Shown here: piece by piece, positions 12,056-20,944 of the stretch
Layout of the letters: every line of letters starts with the position of its first letter
Position numbering within the stretch: the first letter of the stretch is position 1
Source of the DNA: Hemerocallis citrina
Taxonomy: Eukaryota; Streptophyta; Magnoliopsida; Asparagales; Asphodelaceae
NCBI GenBank assembly: GCA_017893485.1
Contig: CM030363.1
Coordinates: 110,107,073 to 110,171,072, forward strand
Length of the DNA: 64,000 nt
Direction: 5' to 3'
Notes under the pieces: model-generated
Database searches by the model: none
Seen by the model: the letters and a program-made list of their open reading frames with translations, nothing else
Told to the model about the DNA's origin: nothing
Translations under genes and position numbers: made by a program

Positions 12056-13130
12056 CCTGTATTACATCTTCCGAGTTACCCGCGTCCTCCTCGGTTAATG
12101 CAAATACTCGCCCTTGCCTCTTCTCAAATTTGCTTCCACCCGAACCATCCTTCCTCAATTGTGGACAATGGGGCTGAGAATGTCCTGCTTGCCCACACTG
12201 GGAACAAATCTGCTTCGCCAACTTCGAACACGCTGACCTGTAATATCCTGCGTCCTTGCAGTAATAACAAGTCACTCCTTGAGTTGCAGGTGCCTTCTGC
12301 ACCGGATCACTGAAATTGATCTGCTTCGCGGGGAATCCCTTCCCACTCTGACCTGATGCTGGCCTCTTGTTCCGGTTCCATGTATTTTGCCTCTTCTGAA
12401 ACTGGTCCATGTCCTCCTCAGTCATAGCTGCTCGCCTGACCAGCTTGTCGAACCTTCTGATGCCCAACGGGATCATCCTCGACCTCAAGTTTGGCCTCAA
12501 GCCATGCTTAAACTTTTTGGCCTTCTTCGCCTCGTCAACGACTAACTCTGGTGCATACCTCGAAAGCTGAGAAAACTTGGTCTCATACTCTCGCACGGTC
12601 ATGCTGCCCTGCTGAAGGTTCAAGAACTCAGTCGCCTTCTTCTCCTGAACATCTAGGGGAAAGAAGCGATCCCTGAATTCCTCCAGAAAAGCTTCCCAAG
12701 TCAACGGCTGATCTCCCAAAGTCCTCTTCAGCGACTCCCACCAGACACTAGCGTCCTTCTCTAGCTGCATCGTAGCCAACTTCACCTTGCTGGCTGCCGG
12801 AGTCTCCGATACCTCGAAGATCGTCTGCATCTTCCTAATCCAATCATCAGCTGCGGTTGGATCAGATTGCCCCTCAAAGACTGGCGGCCTCATCCTCTTA
12901 AAGGACTCGATCTGCTTGATAGGGTCGGCATTAACCAATCCCTGTCCAGCTCCATGATTTTGCTGCTGATTCTACTGTTGATTCTGAGTTTGCACCAAAT
13001 TGAATGCCATTAGCGCATTCAGAGTCTGATACACCTTGGCGAATTCAGCCTCAAGATCAATTCCAGTTCCTCGAGAACTACCAGATCCATCCTCATTGTT
13101 ACCACCATTTCTGGGCCTGGGTGCAACCAT
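12056..13130 (-). pseudogene. gag: Gag of the Tekay-like element (one in-frame stop)
   Basis: The start is ATG at 13130 (MVAPRPRNGG), 9 nt after a strong splice-acceptor match. The protein has an N-terminal region, a TAG at 12972-12974 inside a Gln-rich stretch, and then an open frame of about 300 codons. The capsid-like core is recognisable (RPPVFEGQSDPTAADDWIRK, ASVWWESL, FRDRFFP, FLNLQQGSMTVREYETKFSQL). Two zinc knuckles follow near 12160-12250. The first reads CYYCKDAGYYRSAC, with Tyr where His is expected; the second, CSQCGQAGHSQPHC, is canonical. Gag assembles the particle and binds the RNA. The Gln-codon TAG and the lost His are decay. The frame ends in the intron-like segment at 11959-12055. 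Confidence 0.92.
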
Positions 13131-13348
13131 TCTGAATACTGCAAAACGAGGGAAAAGTTAGAGCATCACACACAATTCAAACTCACATCAATATCCTTTG
13201 GCAAAACTTCACTTGTATCCCAAAGGTAAAACATTATATTTCAGTTCTATGTGATACTCACTCTTTAATGTCCACACCTAGGTACTCACACTCTAGTGTC
13301 CACACCTAGGTTATTTTTATGTCGTGTTTAGTATTACTATTGAAGCAT
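13131..13348 (-). other. Untranslated leader of the Tekay-like element with acceptor-like site
   Basis: No gene. On the minus strand CTCTAAC, a pyrimidine tract (TTTTCCCTCGTTTTGCAG) and the gag ATG follow one another; the AG ends at 13139. The leader also holds a direct repeat, CCTAGGTGTGGACA, twice near 13265-13315. Confidence 0.7.
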
Positions 13349-13360
13349 GCTCTGATACCA
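13349..13360 (-). other. Primer binding site, initiator tRNA-Met
   Basis: The minus strand reads TGGTATCAGAGC, the classic complement of the 3' end of plant initiator tRNA-Met. It begins 5 nt inside the 5' LTR boundary at 13366. Confidence 0.93.
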
Positions 13361-15780
13361 ACTTCTGTAGCGCCCCGAATTTCTAATAAGATATCTTAGA
13401 AAATACGTGGCACAATCCCAGCATCCACTTCAATGCAACATTAAACACAACCAACACCACTAAAATTTTTATATTACAACAAACTTTTACATAGCACAGC
13501 GGAATTCAAAAACATCTCAATCAAAATTTTCCTTTATTTACGACACAAAACTATCTCAAATCTACTTTTACAAATTTACACAAAACTCTTATAAATCCAA
13601 TTTATCTCAAAACCAACTCAAGCATCCAACATCCAACTCTAAGCAACAACCTGCAACATGTGAGGCTAGAGATAATTCCCTAACCCCCAAAACTAAAGGG
13701 GTTAGCCATAAATGGTGCGAGTGACATAAAACAACAAACAACATAAATAATCATTAAGTAAGGATTCATAAGTAACATATAGTAAACATGAATACATAAA
13801 ATACGATGTAGCAAGGAAAAGTAAACAACAAGTGAGACTAAACCAAGTGTTATGTGTAGAAAACAGGAAATCCACATGCATGAAAACCAAGTTAAGAAAA
13901 CACAATTTCTATATGCGGACTCTCTAATGCGTACTTGTCGAAGTCTGTGCATCCCACTCTACATAGGTTCGGTGCAAGCCCTTAACGTCTTCACTTCATT
14001 GGGTTCAATCCCCCGCTATGCAACTAATCCTAACACGATGACCACTACGAGATAAAGATAAGCTATGGATAGTAGCCCATGCCCCGATAATTCCGGAGAT
14101 AGATCCCACACCCAAGATATTTTACATGAATAATTCCGGAGATCATCCTACACCGAAACATTGACACATCTCCACACGAATACCACATGTGCTTCGCCTC
14201 GACTCCGATAATTTCGGAGATCAATCCCACACCACAAGTAATTACCGTGATAATTCCGGAGATAATCCCACACCACAAGTAATCTACCGTGATAATTTCG
14301 GAGATATATCCCACACCACAAGTAATCTACCGTGATAATTCCGGAGATTAAATCCCACACCAAAAGCCATACTGAGGTACTTGACCCATGTTCCCGTTCA
14401 TCATATCACCACTAGTGCCTGTCCTTATTATTTTTGGGTTACTTAATTACTCAACGAATCTCCTAGAGTGGTGTACCCTATCAGCCTAAATTCAAAACTG
14501 AATAACTGAAATGTCTCTACGGGCCTCAACAAAATAACTCAACACTGGTATACTAGGGTCACACACCTCTAGAGACTCAAACTCAAATGTCTAAATCAAA
14601 TTTTCACTAAACAAAGTGGCTCAACTGAATATCTTAATTCAAATACTTAACTGAATATCTTAGAATCAAATGCTTAATTGAATATCAAGTATAGACTGAA
14701 TTATCTGAGAACCAATCATTCAAAGGAATACTCAAGTTACAAAAACTCATCAGTGCCAGTCGACTTGTACTGTAGTAAGTCGACTGTCCAGAGAGAAAAT
14801 GTCCATGATTTTGAGAAAATAAGTTAAGTAATATAAGTTGACTTATAAGAGTCATAAGTTGACTTACCAACAATATAAGATGACTTATAAAACATAAGCT
14901 GACTTACCAACAATATAAGATGACTTATAAAAACATAAGTTGACTTATAAAAGACATAAGTTGACTTAAAGGAGACATAAGTTGACCTATAAGAACATAA
15001 GTCGACTTATAAAAACATAAGTCGACTTACCAGAGAGAAATTCCAGAAATCTTTTAGAGAATATTCTAAGTGTTATAAGTTGACTTGCAAAGTCATAAGT
15101 CGACTTAAAATACAATATAAGTCGACTTACCAGAGAAAAATCTACGATAACTTAAAAAAAAATAAATTCTAAGTGTACCAGTCGACTGAAAAGCGTCTAA
15201 GTCGACTGTCCAGAACGGATTTTCAAGAAAACTAAAGATACAGCAGCTGGGTCGTACCAGTCGACTGAATAGTAGACCAGTCGACTGTCGGCCTACAGTT
15301 TTCATAATTTAGGTCTGAATACAAAATCGAAACTAAAGTTTTCTAAAGATTCATTGTTGGTGAAAAATAGTTCGTATTCAGGTAAAATGACAAATCTCAA
15401 CAAATCCTCATTATGGATATATTACTCAAAACATCAAACATGTCAAAACCCAAGTTCTCATGTTCTAGATTACTAATTCATTAGGGTTTCTCAATACTAA
15501 ATTTCTTTCACGACTCTTAATCAAAATCTGGTTTATAAACTCAATGTCCAGATGTTCAACCATCCGTTCATAACCATATTCAAATCTTAACATGCTTTTT
15601 AGCAACACAATTTTATAAACTAAGATCTACTAGTCATTCATAGATTTTACATACATGGTCCAAACAACAACAATTGTTCACATGAATCATACCACAATAT
15701 GAGATCCATATCATTCACAACATCAAATCAAAACAACATTTTCACTCGCATACATAGGTCAAAACAACAAAACAATTTTA

Positions 15781-15797
15781 TATCACTCACCTTTGAA
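15781..15797 (-). promoter_or_regulatory. Splice-donor match inside the LTR
   Basis: The minus strand reads AATTCAAAG|GTGAGTGATA, with GT at 15790-15789. It matches the plant donor consensus very well. Paired with the acceptor at 13139 it would define a leader intron of about 2.65 kb that includes the primer site. Confidence 0.55.
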
Positions 15798-15981
15798 TTG
15801 AGAAAATCCACGAAAAGCCTTGCTTTTGCTAGATCAAACTTCCTCTTGCTCCTCCAAACAAATCACCAAAATTCTGTATATTCCAGTAATGACGGCTGGA
15901 AAAATCCTTTTAAACAATCCGGAAATAGGTTTAGGGTTTTACCCGCACTTTTGCAAAATCATCCTTTCCAAAATACAACTT

Positions 15982-15993
15982 CACATATATAGG
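15982..15993 (-). promoter_or_regulatory. TATA box of the 5' LTR
   Basis: CCTATATATGTG on the minus strand, followed at about 165 nt by the donor-like site. It is the only clear TATA in a suitable place of this LTR. Confidence 0.6.
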
Positions 15994-16385
15994 TCTAGTC
16001 TTGGAAATTCGACCAAAATTTATTTAAATTAGGGTTTAAAGGAAAATATAATTCTAAATCTCAACCAATACCATTCAAAATGTCTAGAATTACACATTTT
16101 ACATTTCAACCCTAAAAATGTCAAATTTGCAAAAAGGTCATTCTTTTCTCAAAATTTGCAAATAGTTCCAATTAATTTCAGAAAAATCTGGAAAATACTA
16201 AATAAATCCCAAATATTAAATAATGATTTTTCATGAAAAAAACTTAACTTTTCAAACTTCTCAAAAGTATTTGCACGTGTAAAAAGATAAATTTTTCTGA
16301 AAATATTTATTAAATTCTCCAAAAATTAATTTAAATTCATTTTCAAATATTTAAAATAATATTTGAATATACGGTGTTCTACACA

Positions 16386-17074
16386 CTGCAGGATCGAAAG
16401 AGGATAGCCAACAAGATGATTGACTTCTCCTTCTTCGTGATCTCCCAAGCTGGCGTATCGATATGTTTTCCCCCCTGTACTGTAGTTTTTTATTCCTCTT
16501 TGAATATCTGAGTCTTGATTTTTTCCTCTTCGCAGATCGACTGCCACATTAGAAACTTGATCTATAAGATCAAGACATAGGAGAAGGCTTAAAAAGAAAA
16601 GGCCACAAGGGTCGAGAAGGATAAGAGGAAGACCGTCAAGGAGCTCGAGGCATTGAAGAGTCGGGAGGCGGCTCTTCCTGGCCAGAATGCTCGTCTTGCG
16701 GCTGAGTGGAAAAAGGAGTGGGCGGAGAAGGAAAAGTAGGTCGCGGTGGACAAGGTGGAGGACAAGGTGGAGGACAAGGTGAAGGCTCATCATCTCCAGG
16801 ATGTGTTGGAGAAGTCATACAACAGGGACATAAGGGACATGGCAGAGCGCGTCTCTGTCTTTGGCGGGACTGGGTACAACCTTGAACTTCTCCCCAGGAG
16901 GATCCAGTCATGGAGTAATCCGAGGAAGAGGACGAGGAGGAGGCTGAGGAGGAAGTCTTGAAGGAGACCATGGGTGGAGAAGAGGAGGCTTCGGAGAAGG
17001 TCTTGGGGATGAAGGATAAAGTAGTGTGTAAGACTTCCACTCCCTTAGTGGTGGTAATGGAGGTGGACCCATGA
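16386..17074 (+). pseudogene. Antisense ORF A of the minus-strand Tat (coiled coil, acidic tail)
   Basis: The gene runs opposite to its host element. A remnant of a first exon (LQDRKRIANKMIDF) is followed by an intron-like segment with a strong acceptor (TTTTTTCCTCTTCGCAG ending at 16535). An exon of heptad-rich, Lys/Glu-rich sequence begins at 16536 (CHIRNLIYKIK, VEKDKRKTVKELEALKSREA), with a short repeat of VEDK near 16755. After a frameshift near 16900 an acidic tail appears (SEEEDEEEAEEEV) and the frame ends MEVDP-stop at 17072-17074. Several stops make it a pseudogene. A homologous first exon is at 50846-51235 and a homologous tail at 63813. It is possibly related to the plant 'putative gypsy-type transposon' family; I am unsure. 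The function is unknown. Confidence 0.65.
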
Positions 17075-18079
17075 TCTGTCCCCTCCGTCTTCCTTTTTAT
17101 TTTTGATTTAGCAATTTTTCAAATAGCGAACTGGATATCGCTCATGTACTTTCACTTTAATCAATGAAAATCTTTTAAGTGTCTAACTCTTGATTTTTTT
17201 TTTGTGAGCATAATTTTTTGGTGTATGCTTTGATCTCCTGAAAGCTTCTTCAAAAGCTCTGAGCTAAGTGTTTTACTAGTGGGTTAGTAACTTTGTTTTT
17301 TATGGCAAATGGTCGTGTATGCCGGAGGGGATCCTCAGGAAGATGAGATTGCTCCACTTCGAAGCAAGTTGGGCAAGGAGCAGCTGGAGAATGACCACTT
17401 AATGGACATGTTTGCTATTCGAGAAGAATTTGGTGATTGACCACTTGAGGGAGACTCATCCCAGTTACTGAGCTTGCACTCGTGCGGACTAGGGAAAGAT
17501 CCAGTTTGGGGACTCTCGCCTCAAGGACATGTCATCGAAAAGTATTTGAAAATTTACATGGTGGAGATGAAGCATGGAAGACTACGAACGCAAAGCACTT
17601 CTTGCCTCCGCAATGATGAAAATTTGAGGAGGACATTCCATGAGCTATTCTCGGGGGCTCGAGTAGCGTCAATAGTCCTGGGTATGGCCAGTGGAGTAGG
17701 TAGGATGTCTAGGATGGCTTCTACCAAGGGAACTTTGCATACCAGCAATCATGAGATTCAGACTAGATCTGCTGGGGTTGGAGCCTCTCTTGGGTGGCTC
17801 GGGTGACCAAGTGACGAATTTTACGGTGAGGACACATTGGGGGTAAACCATATCACTTAACTGAAACATCCCTCTTCCTCGTGACCGTATGTGATGTAGT
17901 AGGAGAGACTTGTAAATTTCTTGTATACTATATTCCCAAACTTTTACTAGAATGTTGATATGAAATAAAGATTGCCCATGTGTGTTATTAGGCTTGTACT
18001 AAAGTTTTGCTATGGAATAAAGATTATCCATGTGTTATGTTATTTTCCTAAGTTTCTCTATGTTGCGCTCCGTTGTATG
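17075..18079 (+). other. Trailer of antisense ORF A and weak second antisense coding remnant
   Basis: After the ORF A stop comes a T-rich trailer with TTTAATCAATGAAAATC (17155-17171), closely resembling the trailer after 63813 on the minus strand. From about 17320 a short Glu/Asp/Leu-rich stretch (EIAPLRSKLGKEQLENDHLM) suggests a remnant of a second coiled-coil ORF, in the place where 62936-63652 lies in the other Tat. An open frame at 17474-17806 has no recognisable product. AATAAAG signals occur near 17963 and 18017. Confidence 0.4.
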
Positions 18080-18895
18080 GAATTAGCGAGTTGTCAGAAT
18101 AGTTCGAGCGACGGGCTATGCTTTGAACTCATTGTTTGGAGTTAACATGTTGTTGGTGTAGCTTAGGAGATGAGTTAAAAATTGGACTCATTGTTCGATG
18201 TTAATGAGTTGTTGGAGTAGCTCAGGCAACGTACTAAGCATCGAACTCAATGTTTGGAGTTAAAGAGCTGTTGGTGTAGCTCAGACGATGAGCTGAGCAC
18301 TAAACTCGTTGTTTGGATTTAACGAATAGTTGGTGTTGCTCAGACAGTGAGCTGAGCACCGAACTCATTGTTAAGAGTTAGAGTTGTTGGTACATCTCGT
18401 GGAGATTGAACTAATTTTTGGGGGTTAATGAGTTGTTGGTGAAGCTCGGGTGATTAGCTGGGTATCAAACTCATTATTAGGAGTAAATGAGTTGTTGTTG
18501 TAGGTCGGGGAATGAGCTAAGCACTAAACACATTGTTTGGTTTTAAAGAGTTGTTGGTGTAGCTCGGGTGATGAGTTGGGCACCAAACTGATTGTTTGGA
18601 GTTAACGAGTTGTTGGTGTAGCTCAGGCAATGAGCTGGTCATCAAACTCATTGTTTGGAGTTAATGAGTTGTTGGTGTAGCTCGGGCAACGAGCTGAGCA
18701 TCGAAATCTTTGTGTGGAGTTAACGAGTTGTTGGTGTAGCTCGGGCGGTGATCCGAACTCCGAACTCTTTGCTTGAAGTTAATGAGTTGTTGGTGTAGCT
18801 CAGTCGACAAGCTGAAAACCGCATTCATTGTTTGGAGTTAACGAGTTGTTGGTGTAGTTTGGATGACGAGCTGAGTACCAAACTCGTTGTTTGCA
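18080..18895. repeat. About 60-bp tandem repeats in the Tat 3' region
   Basis: About thirteen diverged units contain GTTAACGAGTTGTTGGTGTA, GCTCGGGCGA and GAACTCATTGTTTGGA, with a period near 60 bp. The array lies between the antisense ORFs and pol. The same family of repeats is at 51395-52240. Confidence 0.9.
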
Positions 18896-19069
18896 CCAGG
18901 GAATTAGTATAAGACTTTAAGAAGGAAATGCTAAATTTATTGAATAGTTAAACAAAGTGGCTGCCTTCATGGCTAGCTTTTATTACATTCGTTGACTATT
19001 ATTTAGATTATTCTTATTAAAAATCTAGTGGAGGGTGTTAAGAACCCTCGTTGAACTTCATCAAATGCT
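18896..19069. other. Short non-coding stretch between tandem array and integrase remnant
   Basis: AT-rich, with no reading frame or motif seen. By position it is the 3' untranslated start of the minus-strand Tat. Confidence 0.5.
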
Positions 19070-20918
19070 CTGTGTTCCAGGTCCTTGATATCTCCTTCCC
19101 CACTATGTCTTCAAGTCGATAAGCTCATGGGCAAATGACTTTGGAAACCTTGTAGAGTCCTTCCCAGTTAGAAGCAAGCCTTACCTTCTTGTGTGGCTCG
19201 GATATCTTGAGTTTCCGTAGGAGGAGATCACCCTCTTGAGATTCTTCAGGCCGATACTTGTTGTAGAATTTTTCACTTATTGTAGATAAATTTGTCTCCG
19301 CACGATGGAATTTTTGCAAATTTCTTCAACGAGATCGAGATTTCGCGGGAGGTCACTTGAATTCCGTTCCTCATAAAAAAAGTGAACACACGAAGAAGGT
19401 AGTATGAACTTTATGGGGATTAGAGCTTCAAATCCAAACGGTGAGGTTGAACGAAGACTATCCTGTCCGGGTCCTTTTAGTGGTTTGATAGGACAAGAGT
19501 ACGCTCAGGAGTTCTTCCACCCATAGCCCCTTTGGCACTTCATCTAGCCTTTTTTAAAGTCCATCAAGAATCTACTTATTGGTATTCTTGGCATGAACAT
19601 TGGTATGAGGATGAGAAATGGAAGGGAAGCGCTATTAAATCCCCAGATCAGAGCAAAAGGTGCAGAATCTTATGCATTTTCTTAATAGCATATTGGGCCT
19701 TTTTGGATCTGAGGCATCGTAAATAAGGTCTGTCGTCTATCAATGTGTAGGGGCGCTTGTACATGATCCCTTCAACTAGTGTGTGCCTTACTGACCTAGT
19801 TTAGACCATTCGTGCTTATTTGGGATATGTTAGGAGGATTCCCTTGTCAAGGAAGTCTAACAGTGGTTTCATCTAATTGTCTCCGTGTGATTGATGAGTG
19901 ATGACCATGAGCTCTAAAAGTTCTTCTTCGATGTTGGGCTGAGTAAGACTTCAATGAGCATTGTGTCATCGAGCCCTTCAAAGGATGATGAGGCTAACTT
20001 AGAGAGAGTGTTTGCTTGCATGTTCTCCTTACAGGGGATATGAATGACTTCGACCTTTTGAAATTTGGCCATGAGCTTCTTGACGAAGGGTAGGTACTTG
20101 ATCATGCAGTCATCCCTGGCCTCATATTCTCCTTGGGTTTGATTTAACACAAGCTTGAACATATTGAACTTTCGGGCCCCTGCTTTCCAAGCTAAGAGGA
20201 GGTTGGCAATTAGCGCCTTATATTTAGCCTTGTTATTTGAGGCTTGGAAATTGAGGCGATGCAAGTATTAAAGGGTGAAATCGTCTGGGTCGAGCAAGAT
20301 GACACCGACCCACTCCCTTCGATGCACGAGGAGCCATCGATGTAAAAACTTCGGGCTGGAGAGTATTTGCTCACCTTGGGGGGATCTATGATAGTGCTTT
20401 CGACAATGAATTCGAGGCTTGGGCCTTGATGCCCATCCTTGGCCGATAACTGATGTCATCTTGGCTCAATTCTATAGAACACTTCATGAGTCGCCCGGAG
20501 GACTCTGGCTTGTAAAGCACCTGCTTGAGGCGATGGTCGGTGAGGACCTAGACATAATATGCTTGGAAGTAAGGGCGAAGCTTCCGGGAGACCGTAATCA
20601 GAGATAGGCCATCTTCCCCATCTTGGAATAACAAAATTTGGTATCATGAAGTACCTTGGTCATATAGTAGATCAGCTTCTGGACCTTGTATTCCTCTTTT
20701 ACCAAGACAATGCTAAGAGTCTGATTTGATGTGACCAGATATAGATAGAGTACTTCCCCCAACTTTGGCTTTCTTAGGAGTGACGAGTTGGTTAAATACA
20801 TTTTCAGCTGTTCGAAGGCCTCTTGCTGCACTTCCCTTCAATCAAATCCATTTGATCCTCGGAGGTCTTTAAAGAAGAGGAGGCACTTGCCTCCATACTT
20901 TGAGAGGAATCGATTGAT
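19070..20918 (-). pseudogene. Tat pol remnant: RT end, RNase H, aRNH, integrase pieces
   Basis: Minus strand, right to left. The end of RT (NRFLSKYGGKC near 20910) is followed by RNase H (QEAFEQLKMYLTNSSLLRKP near 20820). The second, plant-type RNase H (FQASNNKAKYKALIANLLLA near 20245, GEYEARDDCMIKYL near 20110) marks the Tat lineage. A linker follows (RPYLRCLRSKKAQYA, about 19700). The integrase core is almost all deleted; only its C-terminal piece is clear (EGDLLLRKLK and LASNWEGLYKVSKVI, 19125-19319). Many stops and shifts are present. The parallel regions of the intact-order Tat are at 58970-61297. Confidence 0.87.
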
Positions 20919-20944
20919 TGTAACTACCGTTTTCGTTCTTTTAA

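Larger units (their letters stand above)
13366..16383 (-). repeat. 5' LTR of the Tekay-like element
   Basis: 3018 bp, with proper ends: the minus strand starts TGTAGAACACC and ends GGGGCGCTACA. It contains a TATA box at 15982-15993, a donor-like site at 15790 and the same tandem arrays as the partner LTR. It lacks two short segments that are present in the partner. Confidence 0.95.
5409..16388 (-). mobile_element. Complete Tekay-like chromovirus, minus strand, with target duplication CACTG
   Basis: A full-length LTR retrotransposon with all landmarks in minus-strand order: 5' LTR 13366-16383, primer site 13349-13360, leader, gag, protease, RT, RNase H, integrase, chromodomain, polypurine tract 8446-8460, 3' LTR 5414-8445. 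The 5-bp target copies CACTG lie at 5409-5413 and 16384-16388. The terminal TG of the 3' LTR is mutated (TATAGCGCC at 5414 against TGTAGCGCC at 13366). The LTR copies are nearly identical but differ by scattered substitutions and small deletions, for example 11 bp between direct GCACGTGT repeats near 8325-8340. This suggests a moderately young insertion. The coding region has a few stops and frameshifts, so the copy is probably not autonomous. Confidence 0.95.
16384..20918 (-). mobile_element. 3' half of a decayed minus-strand Tat element
   Basis: Reading leftwards from 20918, this has the end of RT, RNase H, the second (aRNH) RNase H, integrase remnants, a 60-bp tandem array and antisense ORFs on the plus strand. 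The 5' half (RT, protease, gag) is at 47959-53477. The two halves rejoin in frame if the chromovirus at 20919-47958 is removed. The order matches the plus-strand Tat at 53478-64000. The left LTR is lost to later insertions at 5410/16384. Confidence 0.85.
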
